From: Pancytospora philotis
Taxonomy: Eukaryota; Microsporidia
Length of the DNA stretch: 16,489 nt
Assembly (NCBI GenBank): GCA_023647555.1
Contig: JALRLY010000208.1
Span: forward strand, 1-16,489
Reading direction: 5' to 3'
Shown here: piece by piece, positions 1 through 7,941 of the stretch
Layout: every line of letters starts with the position of its first letter
How positions within the stretch are numbered: the first letter of the stretch is position 1
Translations under genes and position numbers: made by a program
The notes under the pieces: generated by a model
Databases searched by the model: none
Told to the model about the DNA's origin: nothing
What the model saw: only the letters and a program-made list of their open reading frames with translations

Positions 1-192
1 CACATAAAATAATTTACTGAGAAGTGAGCTGCTCCTGAAAAACTGGTTACAAATTTGCCCGAACAGGGAGATTTCAAGCAGCCCAAAATGGCTGCCTACA
101 AAAAAATATGAGCCGGGAGGGTTTATATAGAGATCGATAATACCGTAAAAATAGTGGATACCGCAGTACTGCGCCTGTGCAACCGCCTGTTT

Positions 193-378
193 GTCTTAAT
201 CACGCTCTTTGCGCTACGCCAGAGCGCGATTAGATAGAAACGAAGCATGCTGATCAGCTGATAATAATACGGCGAAATTATATACACAAGCTATTTATAA
301 TACTTTATTAGGTCTCAGTTGCGTTTGCGATATCTTATTCGATTTATTTGAGCCTGCCGGCGGCTCCAGACCCACGCT
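193..378. repeat. Diverged duplicated 3' flank, copy A
   Basis: This stretch downstream of large paralog 1 matches the stretch downstream of paralog 2 (9230-9445) at four collinear places. A 17-base block with one mismatch lies at 193-209 and 9230-9246. ATACTTTATTAG at 300 matches ATACTTTAATAG at 9332. TTTGAGCCTGCC is identical at 347 and 9384, 154 bases from the first block in both copies. CAGACCCACGCT at 367 matches CAGATCCACGCT at 9434. The sequence between the blocks is heavily diverged. I infer that the duplication that made the two paralogs carried this flank with it. No gene was seen in 1-469. Confidence 0.6.
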
Positions 379-445
379 TTACGCGTCTAGACCGCTCATC
401 AGCAGCCCGCATGGCAAATCAAACACCAAAATTGAGGCCATGTAC

Positions 446-451
446 TTTATT
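446..451 (-). terminator. AATAAA polyadenylation signal of large paralog 1
   Basis: AATAAA on the minus strand lies 18 bases past the TGA stop of the 470-3736 gene, in an A/T-richer patch. It fits the stop-proximal poly(A) signals seen at the other genes in the window. Confidence 0.6.
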
Positions 452-469
452 CTCCAATCAGACATGCCT

Positions 470-3400
470 TCAGCAGATAATGCACGATGACTCCCTCCGC
501 AGCAGGTCCTTCACGCCCATCAGATCCTGGACCCTCTCCAAAAGCCTCTGCGCAGAGATCTCACCATCCCCGATACAGTCCATCAACAAGTCCCTGAACG
601 CCGCATACGGAAGCCCATGCACTTCATTAAACGCGATTTTCTTGTGAAATGTGATCGTACTAAGCGTTTTCCTGTAGGCATCGTCCCGAACCTCCAGCAA
701 CTCAACGAACCCGCGCACACATTCGGGGCTCAGCACGTGGCGGTGGTGCCTGAACACACTGCACAGGCCGCAATAGTCACGATCCGACCGCGCAAAGACC
801 GCGAATATACGCAGCAACAACATAATATCCTCCACAGAAGGCCCGGCGGGGAAAACCTCCCGAACAAGCTCAGGCGAGAGCGGCCCGGGTCTGGGAAGTT
901 TCCGGAAGGTCTTCTGCAATAGCACGTACGCCTCAATCACGCTAAATATGTCATCCCAGCGCCCGCAAATCCGCCACAGCAGAGTGCTATACTCAAAGCG
1001 CTTGGCTGGGTCTGCCGCCGCCGCGATTAGAGCAAACACCGACCATCTGTAGTAGCAGGTCTCAGGCGCGTCGCTGTACAGGCTCAAGCTGCTACTTCCG
1101 TGCCGGCGCGGAAAGCACCTCGCCGCTGCCGTGTAAAGATTTGCCGCGTCTGCACAAAAATTGTGCTTCTCCAGTAATTCCGCGCTACCGGCTGCGCGGG
1201 CAGCTTCATCATGGGCTGCCGCAGCGCGGGCAGCTTTAGCTTGAGCTGCCGCAGCCCCGATAGCGGCAGCCTGGACAGCTTTGGCGTGGCGAGCAACAGC
1301 GATAAACGCAGGCGAATCGTACTCGTATTGGCAAACGCCGGGCATAACGCCGCTAAAGCTCCGGATGCTATTTTCGTACCGGAGCTCAAAGCACCTCGCT
1401 ACTGCTAGGCAAACCCCGCTACTCCACGGGCCTTGCACGCAACCGGCCGCCCGGATCTTGCTGCGTGCGCGCAGCTCCGCATGGCGCAGCAACATCTCGG
1501 GAATATCGTACCCATCGCAACAAACGCGGAAGCCGTCGTACGCATACTCATCCCATTCCTGCATCCTACGCGACAATGCATCCATATGCAAGAGAATGCT
1601 CGGGAAAAGATCGGTCCGTGTGCCGACGCAGCGCCGCAGGCTGCAGGCGATGAAGGGGCGCAGCGTATCATCGACAGTCGCAGCGCTGCCCATGATGTTG
1701 CCCAGCAGGGCTACCGCCGGGCTGTCGGCGGTGAGCGCCCGCTGCGCGGTACCGCTTCTGCCGGTGCTCCGCGCCAGAAGATCCTCAAGCGCCGGAAGCT
1801 GCTGATCTCCCGCCCTCACCGCTTCGCCCAGCGACTGCATCGGCGTGTGGGCCATCCAGCGGCTGATTGCGACGTGGCAGGCCAGCGAGTCGCTCGCTGC
1901 ATACGCCTCCGCGATGCGCGTCTCAGCTAGTGCCCGGTGCGCGGCAGGATTCAGGCCCCGCTCGATGCTTTCTTGGATCAGACTGCAAAGGGAGGGTGTG
2001 ATGGGGTCTTTTGCTGCCACATGCGCAAACCTGTGCACGTAGTCGCACGGCGGGTCCTGCTTCTTGAGCGCCGAAACCAGTCTACTGCGCCGCTCGTCAA
2101 CTAGGCCGATCTCCTGGGACACGTACTCCATCTCGACCTTCTCGGGCTTAAAGGCCAGCCTCAAGACGTAATCGCACCCTACCTGATCACGGGTTGACCT
2201 AAAAAACAGCCATAGCGATCCAAAGCGCGCTCCGTCAGACGCTGTGCAAACTACAAAACGAGCCCTGATGAACACGCGCGAAAATTGGTTGAGCACCAGT
2301 GCAACCTTGTAGCCGATATGTTGGCAATGAGAAGTAGTGCCTGTATCGCTCAGGGCATCCTCCAGCAGCTGCTGCAGATACCGGAGCTCCGTCTCAGGCT
2401 CGCCGAGGACCCACGCAAGCAGCACCAAAAAGTTTGCGGGGTCGGTTGCCAGCCCAGCGGAGATGCTTACGCCGCAGCAGCCCGTAATAAACTCACTTGC
2501 CGACGCCCTGGCCGCCGCAAGAAAATCCTCGTAGCTCCTCCCGACATCTTCCCACCGACTCATGGAAATAAACCCCGTCCTTTTGACGAAGTTTGATGCC
2601 TCAAATGCCAAGCCTACATAGTTTCCTAGTGCACATCGCAGCGCGTTCTCTGGGCCTTGCACCAAGCGAGGCTCCCAATGATTGACGGCCGGGTGCGTGC
2701 TTATGCAATAGCACACCTTGAGCAATGCCGACACTACGTGCTTGCTGTCGTCCCCATCGCTATAATTGCCATGGTCGAAGTTTCGCCAGTGCTCGAGCAG
2801 CACGGACTGCGCACCACCAAATGCTATTTCAGCCTCTGCGAGCCCACTATACCCGGCTACGTCCCTATAGCCACGTACATAATCAGTGTCCGTCGTAAAG
2901 AAGCGCGGGCTCGGCCGTGCACTGGGGTCGCCAGCGGGGAGCTTTGCGACGATCTCTCTGGCGGCCTTGAAGATACGAACGATGGCACTGCGGCTGCCGA
3001 AGAGCTCGCAGATGTACGCCTGAATCAGGAAGCTCGGGCGGTCGGTGTAGTGGAGCCCGTAGCCGGCAACCTGGCTTGCAATGTTGCCACCATACTTAAC
3101 GAAGAACCTCACGGCCTCCAGCGTGGCACTGTCTGCAGACTCCAGATCTAGCACATGCACAAACGAGCCCGTGACCGCATCGTAAGCAACGAGAGAGACC
3201 GCTCCTTCACCCCCATCTGTGCAGCCGCTGCCGCCATGGCTCAACCGAATATCCCCGCCACCGGCAAGCACCAGCAGCGCTGCAAACAGCTCCACACGCG
3301 CGCGCCCGTTCAGATTGCAGAACGGCGCCCCGGCGCTCTTATCGACGACCACCACATCATTCTCGACCGTGAACATGGTTTTCATGATTTTGTAGTACTC

Positions 3401-3736
3401 GGATAGGTACACCACCGCCTCGCTGTCGCCAGAAAGCTCCCGAACCTCGTCCTCGTGCGCATTCCTCGTAAATGTGCAGTCCCCTTTGTCCGCATCACCG
3501 GCACAGCTGTAGGCGAGACGCATCGGCGCAGCATACTTGCGCTGCTTCGCAACCATGCCGTTGTTGACGCACGGATGGCCCCTCATGATGTTGAGCGGGC
3601 CCTCGGGATCGACATACTCCCCGGCTCCGTACGCTTTATCCAATGCATATGCAATGTCGGTGGTACGAACGCGCGCGCTCACAAAGACCTGCGTGGGAGC
3701 GAGCAGCAACTGCAGGAGGCTCCGCACTCGCGACAT
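470..3736 (-). CDS. Large secreted paralogous-family protein, copy 1 (intact, 1088 aa)
   Basis: I do not recognise the function. The start is the ATG at 3736, because a CCCC block abuts it and the same promoter precedes the paralog at 13153; the frame stays open a few codons upstream without another ATG. Residues 1-21 look like a signal peptide: MSRVR, a leucine-rich core, then VSA. The N-terminal region carries the family block VDPEGPLN...VNNGM (about 42-61). It is paralogous to 9965-13153 along its full length, shown by shared blocks such as GYGLHYTD.PSFLIQAY, SAGLATDP.NFLV and LTADSP. A unit starting KIRAAG at about residue 760 is duplicated in the paralog. Residues 817-858 are an alanine-rich, probably helical insert absent from copy 2. 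The protein ends in CIIC, which fits a CaaX prenylation motif. No enzyme motif or internal membrane helix was seen. It is probably a lineage-specific secreted or host-directed protein (inference). Confidence 0.88.
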   Translation of the reverse strand: MSRVRSLLQLLLAPTQVFVSARVRTTDIAYALDKAYGAGEYVDPEGPLNIMRGHPCVNNGMVAKQRKYAAPMRLAYSCAGDADKGDCTFTRNAHEDEVRELSGDSEAVVYLSEYYKIMKTMFTVENDVVVVDKSAGAPFCNLNGRARVELFAALLVLAGGGDIRLSHGGSGCTDGGEGAVSLVAYDAVTGSFVHVLDLESADSATLEAVRFFVKYGGNIASQVAGYGLHYTDRPSFLIQAYICELFGSRSAIVRIFKAAREIVAKLPAGDPSARPSPRFFTTDTDYVRGYRDVAGYSGLAEAEIAFGGAQSVLLEHWRNFDHGNYSDGDDSKHVVSALLKVCYCISTHPAVNHWEPRLVQGPENALRCALGNYVGLAFEASNFVKRTGFISMSRWEDVGRSYEDFLAAARASASEFITGCCGVSISAGLATDPANFLVLLAWVLGEPETELRYLQQLLEDALSDTGTTSHCQHIGYKVALVLNQFSRVFIRARFVVCTASDGARFGSLWLFFRSTRDQVGCDYVLRLAFKPEKVEMEYVSQEIGLVDERRSRLVSALKKQDPPCDYVHRFAHVAAKDPITPSLCSLIQESIERGLNPAAHRALAETRIAEAYAASDSLACHVAISRWMAHTPMQSLGEAVRAGDQQLPALEDLLARSTGRSGTAQRALTADSPAVALLGNIMGSAATVDDTLRPFIACSLRRCVGTRTDLFPSILLHMDALSRRMQEWDEYAYDGFRVCCDGYDIPEMLLRHAELRARSKIRAAGCVQGPWSSGVCLAVARCFELRYENSIRSFSGVMPGVCQYEYDSPAFIAVARHAKAVQAAAIGAAAAQAKAARAAAAHDEAARAAGSAELLEKHNFCADAANLYTAAARCFPRRHGSSSLSLYSDAPETCYYRWSVFALIAAAADPAKRFEYSTLLWRICGRWDDIFSVIEAYVLLQKTFRKLPRPGPLSPELVREVFPAGPSVEDIMLLLRIFAVFARSDRDYCGLCSVFRHHRHVLSPECVRGFVELLEVRDDAYRKTLSTITFHKKIAFNEVHGLPYAAFRDLLMDCIGDGEISAQRLLERVQDLMGVKDLLRRESSCIIC
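1194..1253 (-). repeat. 30-bp tandem repeat in the alanine-rich insert of copy 1
   Basis: Two adjacent 30-base units begin GCGCGGGCAGCTT at 1194 and 1224 and end GGCTGCCGCA or AGCTGCCGCA. They encode ten-residue units with an AARAA core on the minus strand. A more diverged alanine-rich stretch continues to about 1288. The repeat stays in frame, so it lengthens a helix without breaking the gene. Copy 2 has no such insert. Confidence 0.65.
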
Positions 3737-3775
3737 GGGGCCGTGCAGCAAAATTTTAGATTACTAACGGCGCCG
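3737..3775 (-). promoter_or_regulatory. Start-proximal promoter of copy 1, conserved with copy 2
   Basis: Read on the gene strand, this holds CGCCGT, then GTAATCTAAAA, then TGCTGCACGGCCCC directly against the ATG. The same three elements in the same order precede copy 2 (13154-13195): CGCCGT, GTGATTTAAAA, TGCAGCACGGCCC. Conservation of non-coding sequence between otherwise diverged copies suggests function. An A/T box plus a CCC motif at the ATG agrees with published microsporidian translation-start contexts. Confidence 0.6.
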
Positions 3776-4639
3776 TACATTCAAAAGCGCTAGCGACCCG
3801 ACTTATCAGAGCGCCTGCCGATTATTGCTGATCTTATATCGGGCATCTACCAAGTGGCACTCGCGCCGTTCGGCCAAAACAAGTCCCCGAGTCCAGTCGT
3901 GCTTTGCTGCAAAATTTCACAGCCCCAGGCGCTGAACACAAGAGCCAGTGTCTCGTATTACAATATTCCGCTGATCAGGAAATGCCTCGCCACGACGCCG
4001 CAGATGACTGAGCTTCTTATGAACGGTCTTTTCCATTGTAAGCGAAATTCTGCGGCTCCGCGCGATGCCTGGCGCTTTCCGCGCGCGATCGTGTTAAACA
4101 GGGGATACCCAGGCCCCAGTTATCAGCATTAGAAGTCGACCGAGTCATGCCGATTTTGCTGGCAGTGCTTAAGCAATGTTCGAGCGAAGGATCAAATTTA
4201 GAAGGCAGCACAAACGCTGTGCATTTCGTCCAATGTCCGCGCATAAATCTGAATACAGTGCTCAACAATAAATCTGTTTGACCCATTAAGGGCCAGGGCT
4301 CAACATTCTAATCATTTTTGGGCTCCTCAAAACCCTGTTTGGGGACAGCCGTGGCTCCTCGAACAGCACGGTACAGCTCTAATCCATCACTGAGCCGTGG
4401 GAATATTCTAATTGGCCATCCGATCCTGGTCTGTGTTGGAAATGCATCCTGGCACCTGTGCATGGCTCGATACGCCTCACATCTACAGAATGGCAGCGCG
4501 CGCATGCTGCTATGCCCTGCTTCTCGCTCTTCCTTGGCTGGACAGGCCCCGAATCGCAATGAACTGATGTGGGCCCGAACTCAGCGCAGATAAGTACTCA
4601 GCACGCAAACACCAAATAATGCCCCAGCTGGTTAACAAC
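3776..4639. other. Gene-poor spacer upstream of copy 1
   Basis: No convincing gene is seen. Short open frames occur on both strands. The best is an 89-codon minus-strand frame starting at the ATG at 4286 with CCCTTA before it, but its product resembles nothing else here. Its left end borders the copy 1 promoter and its right end runs into the recognisable part of the pseudogene, so some of it may be unrecognisable 3' remains of that copy. Confidence 0.4.
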
Positions 4640-4970
4640 AACAATGCACACCCAGGCTGCTCTCGAAGACCCAGAGCACGCCGGCATAGTCGGCCTCGGA
4701 GGAGACAAGCAGCGCGTACAGACTCAGGAGTGTGCCGAGCTGGGCCGGCATGGCCCCCTGGGATACACCTCGGCAACGACCCAGCGGGACAGCGGCGCGG
4801 TTGCGAGGGGAAATCACAATGATACGATGTCAATTCACCAGGCGAGAAGGTCGACGGTGTCTCATCCCAGCTGTCGCAGATCACGCGATCATGCCGTTGT
4901 CAACTAGCGCGTGTGCGTCAACGACGTTCAGTGGGCCCGCGGGATCCACGCACGCCCTGCGGCCGCCAGC
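4640..4970 (-). pseudogene. Decayed third copy of the large paralog family, with an internal deletion
   Basis: On the minus strand, 4952-4893 read VDPAGPLN...LVDNGMIA followed by a stop. This matches the N-terminal block of both intact copies (VDPEGPLN...VNNGM.A). Eight bases on, another frame reads VICDSWDE (from 4884), matching RICGRWDD at residue 922 of copy 1. Then come PLSRWVVAEVYP (from 4795) against PLSPELVREVFP, and PAQLGTLLSLYALL...DYAGVLWVF (from 4748) against the LLRIFAVF...DYCGLCSVF region. The spacings are 89 and 47 bases where the intact gene has 90 and 48, so each join is a one-base deletion. About 860 codons (roughly residues 64-921) are missing. A possible decayed 5' end reaches about 5085, where an ATG sits in a weakly promoter-like context. 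The copy cannot make a family protein. Confidence 0.85.
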
Positions 4971-5085
4971 CATCTCGCGCGGGCATCGGACCGCATCCAA
5001 GGTGTCTTTCAGACCAAGCCTGCACAGCTAAAGCATCCGCCCAATGTGAGAGCCACCGATAGATACCGCATCTAAGACTGCTCAT

Positions 5086-5491
5086 CCGTTTCACTTTAAT
5101 ATTAATTGAGGCGGCGCAAGAAGGCAGGCTATTGAAATCGCGTTGGATGTCTGTTTATTAATCAAAGACTGGATGCACAGTGCCCGCCAGTGGTGCATGC
5201 TGTATATTCAAAGCTGCTGCCTGGATTCAGTCAACAGCTTTCGCAATAGCTTACCAGGAAAGCATGCGATCTGGCGAACGCGACCCCACCCGTCCTTAAC
5301 AGACTGCCCATTCACACCCATTTCTCACTCTGCCGTGGGCCCGAGCAGCTACCTTGGCGGTTCACAGACGAAGGCAAGCCCGCACATTTTTGCTGATTTC
5401 GCTGACAATATCTCTCCATTGATAATCTCTGCAATGTGATGAGCAAAGGCATTGTAGCCCGCCTGCCAATCGCCTTCGGAGCCTCAAAATT
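5086..5491. other. Spacer without a recognisable gene
   Basis: This lies between the third-copy remnant and the 5510 gene. The open frames here begin with non-ATG codons or are antisense to the next gene. A GCGCCG plus A/T-rich stretch near 5085-5116 (minus strand) loosely resembles the family promoter and may be the relic promoter of the pseudogene, but the match is weak. Confidence 0.35.
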
Positions 5492-5509
5492 CTGCACAAA
5501 ATTTACCCT
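5492..5509 (+). promoter_or_regulatory. Start-proximal promoter of the 5510 gene
   Basis: CTGCACAAAATTTACCCT stands directly against the ATG. AAATTTACCC is nearly the same as AAATTTTTACCCC before the convergent gene at 7928, and CTGCAC also occurs in the copy 1 promoter. This supports the choice of the ATG at 5510 over the next in-frame ATG at 5555. Confidence 0.6.
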
Positions 5510-6460
5510 ATGTTTCTGTTGCCGACACTGTTCGCTCGCGTGTGTTTTGGAAGCATGCCGGAAAACGCTGCTCAAATTGAACACGCTCTCGAGAGTCTGC
5601 GCAAAATGTCTGCCGCACGCCAGGTAGAAATGGAGTCTAGAGAGCGTATTTGTCCGGAACCTGCCGTCCCTGGTAACAGTGCGAGCACGGCGGGCGAGCC
5701 CATCTGGTGCCACGATTTTCTCCGGCTGCTGCATCAGAACTACGCGGCCGCATCGAAACACATTGCTGATATCAAAGAATCAGTAAGCATAAAGCTGTTC
5801 GATAGGCTGGAGAAACTCTTCGCACGCACCGTGGATTCTGGCCTCGATACTGACACTTGGCATGCATCAATGCAGATAGCATGCACCGGAAACCCGCTAT
5901 TTGTTCCAATCAGGCATTACAAAAAGACTGCTGCTGATGTCTTGTACCCGCCCGGCACTCCTTTTTTACGAAGTGCGTATTGCGCGTTTGTTTTTGCACT
6001 TGCTCCTCACGTGCGAGACAGTAGAGTCGCGCTTCTAATCGCATATCTGCGCGTTCATAATTTTAGTGAGCTCAAGGTAGATGAGCGCGAGTTTTTGAGT
6101 TCTATCGATATCGACGTTCTGGTCGAGGAAATGACCCGGGAATTTCCTACAATCCTGCTTATTGAGCCTGAAAGCTACAGTATAATATTCGTCAAGTACG
6201 CCCGCGGCTTCGTCGATTCGTTGGACAGGAAATGCACTGCCATATGTTCCAAATTTTTCACTGCGGTTAAAACCAAGAACGCCGCAGAAATCGATGAGTG
6301 CCGTTCGTCCCTGGAGCTTTTGAAGCGCTCAGTTTTTGCTGTTTTGGATGATCTGTCGGGGAGATTGAACCTCAAAACGGCCGCGATACGGAACCTCAAT
6401 TCGGTCTGCGTTTCGCTCAGCGCTGCCCGCCAAAGTACTGAGAACCCACCCCTTCCGTAA
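5510..6460 (+). CDS. Hypothetical, probably secreted helical protein (316 aa)
   Basis: Function not recognised. The start at 5510 is chosen because an A/T box and CCC motif abut it, and because the first residues (MFLLPTLFARVCFG) look like a short signal peptide. If the second Met (residue 16) were used, the hydrophobic leader would be lost. The rest is rich in predicted helix, with no recognised catalytic motif or further membrane segment. A C-terminal region (YSIIFVKY, then KFFTAVKT...EIDECRSS) lines up loosely with the 6690-7928 product (LYVFVRY, then QFYNEVKA...EMRSCLSN), and an N-terminal LLHQNY...S.HI...IK..V stretch resembles LYKQWR...S.EM...IR.YV there. The two may be distant paralogs. 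It is convergent with that gene, and its TAA stop overlaps an AATAAA. Confidence 0.75.
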   Translation: MFLLPTLFARVCFGSMPENAAQIEHALESLRKMSAARQVEMESRERICPEPAVPGNSASTAGEPIWCHDFLRLLHQNYAAASKHIADIKESVSIKLFDRLEKLFARTVDSGLDTDTWHASMQIACTGNPLFVPIRHYKKTAADVLYPPGTPFLRSAYCAFVFALAPHVRDSRVALLIAYLRVHNFSELKVDEREFLSSIDIDVLVEEMTREFPTILLIEPESYSIIFVKYARGFVDSLDRKCTAICSKFFTAVKTKNAAEIDECRSSLELLKRSVFAVLDDLSGRLNLKTAAIRNLNSVCVSLSAARQSTENPPLP

Positions 6461-6464
6461 TAAA
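6459..6464 (+). terminator. AATAAA overlapping the stop of the 5510 gene
   Basis: The stop codon TAA at 6458-6460 overlaps AATAAA by two bases. The same arrangement closes the convergent gene at 6690 and the tail of copy 2 at 9965. Confidence 0.6.
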
Positions 6465-6685
6465 CTTACTTGCCTGGGTGTTCGGACTGGTTTTGGCAGC
6501 GCGTCTTACCGCGGCTTGCACTGTTGGCAGCGATCATGGGCTGGCACCCATGGCCGCTCCGCTTACGCAACCTTCAAAGAGTCTGCTTAATGAACAGGCC
6601 AGCATATCTTATACTGAACGCTAGACGAATATAGAGCATTGCGAATAGATTACTGAACAGTACACAGAAAAAGAGGCCAAACTAA

Positions 6686-6691
6686 TTTATT
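6686..6691 (-). terminator. AATAAA overlapping the stop of the 6690-7928 gene
   Basis: On the minus strand the TAA stop (6692-6690) runs directly into AATAAA. The spacer to the convergent gene's stop (6461-6689) holds nothing else recognisable. Confidence 0.6.
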
Positions 6692-7928
6692 AATCTGAAT
6701 TCTCATCCTCAGGATATATTCCCAGCTCACTGGCGAGTGCAGCTTTATCGATGGTTGCTTTCTCGTAGACTTCTCCGTGGGTTTTATTGAGCATTCTATC
6801 AGCAATAGCGTTAATTTCACTAGCGATTGTTGCTCTGATCGATTCAGGAGTTTGCCCAGACGTACAGCTACTGGTATTTCTGTTGTGCTTCTCAAAAACA
6901 GCATCGACTTCTTCAATTAGCATTGGCACAAGCTTATTGCAGTTCGACAAGCAGCTGCGCATTTCACTGGCATGCTTTTTCAACGCCTTCACTTCATTAT
7001 AGAACTGATTCAGAGCCGCGCGCCAGAACGTTCCCCATGCTTCGTACCGCAACTCTGGATACACATAACGCACAAATACATACAGGTTCGTGCGACTTTT
7101 AGACCCCGCACGAACTATGTCTTTAGAGATTTTCTTCGGAGCTTCATAAATATACTCAAGTACAGCATCGCAACATCTTTCAACCTTACCAAGGAGATAA
7201 TCCTGGGCTTGTTCTGGAGCTTCATCTATGATGCGCCTTATCTCCATGATCGGAATATTCTCTGCACTTGTAAGCACACGGAAATGCACTTCCATATCTA
7301 CCCTAGCCGAGTTCAGCTTCTCAATCGTATCTTCATTTAAATCCGCAAGGTCCTTATCCTGAAAATTCTCTACATACTCTGTAATCTCAAATGAACTAGA
7401 ACAAATTGCCTGCAGCATACGAACGAAATCACTATAGTTCCGAATATATGCACGGGCTAAGCATCTGATATACTCGCAGCTCTTTAGCAGCAGCTCTGTG
7501 GATGAAAACAAGCGCCTCAACTCTTCAGTGCGCGCCTCGACGAAGGAAGCACGGGCTTCCGCGTTTCCCTCACTGCGCTTTTCAAAACTGTTTTCTTTGT
7601 AGGCCCATTCCACATAGGCCCTAATTTTGTCCTGGTACATTTCATGGGACTGCCCTCTCCATTGCTTGTAGAGACTTAACACAGTGGCACAGCTTGCTCC
7701 TTCCTCTATCTCTAGCGGCTCGTCGCCACTGGCCGGCTCTGGAAACTCCGTTATGGTGTGAGCGAAGCGTGAAAAATGGCCCGGGCTGCTTCCGCTATCG
7801 TTAGCCGGCGGATTGGTGCCCGCACTGCGGACCCGCGCTGCATCTTTATCTGTCAGTAATCCGGCCTTGCGCCACATGTACGCCGCGAGGCACGTCGCTA
7901 TCCACGAAAACTTGGCTGTGCAACGCAT
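6690..7928 (-). CDS. Hypothetical, probably secreted helical protein (412 aa)
   Basis: Function not recognised. The ATG at 7928 is preceded directly by ACCCC and an AAATTTTT box, nearly the same context as the 5510 gene. Residues about 1-22 (MRCTAKFSWIATCLAAYMW) fit a signal peptide or N-terminal anchor. Residues about 30-75 are Ser/Pro/Gly/Glu-rich and probably disordered. From about 80 the protein is charged and strongly helical, with coiled-coil-like heptad stretches and scattered cysteines. It ends in an acidic tail (PEDENSD). A loose similarity to the convergent 316-aa protein runs through FVRY and the following QFY..VK...EM.SC region. It has no relation that I can see to the large paralogs. 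A secreted helical effector-like role would be inference only. Confidence 0.78.
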   Translation of the reverse strand: MRCTAKFSWIATCLAAYMWRKAGLLTDKDAARVRSAGTNPPANDSGSSPGHFSRFAHTITEFPEPASGDEPLEIEEGASCATVLSLYKQWRGQSHEMYQDKIRAYVEWAYKENSFEKRSEGNAEARASFVEARTEELRRLFSSTELLLKSCEYIRCLARAYIRNYSDFVRMLQAICSSSFEITEYVENFQDKDLADLNEDTIEKLNSARVDMEVHFRVLTSAENIPIMEIRRIIDEAPEQAQDYLLGKVERCCDAVLEYIYEAPKKISKDIVRAGSKSRTNLYVFVRYVYPELRYEAWGTFWRAALNQFYNEVKALKKHASEMRSCLSNCNKLVPMLIEEVDAVFEKHNRNTSSCTSGQTPESIRATIASEINAIADRMLNKTHGEVYEKATIDKAALASELGIYPEDENSD

Positions 7929-7941
7929 GGGGTAAAAATTT
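7929..7941 (-). promoter_or_regulatory. Start-proximal promoter of the 6690-7928 gene
   Basis: On the gene strand this reads AAATTTTTACCCC immediately before the ATG. It matches the AAATTTACCCT context of the 5510 gene, so the two unrecognised genes share a start signal slightly different from that of the large paralogs (GCACGGCCC). Confidence 0.6.

Noticed and set aside
4017..4286. 89-codon minus-strand frame with CCCTTA before its ATG
   Set aside because: The CCC is not against the ATG, no clear A/T box precedes it and the product resembles nothing. It lies in DNA next to a decayed gene copy. It is kept only as a possibility in the spacer entry.
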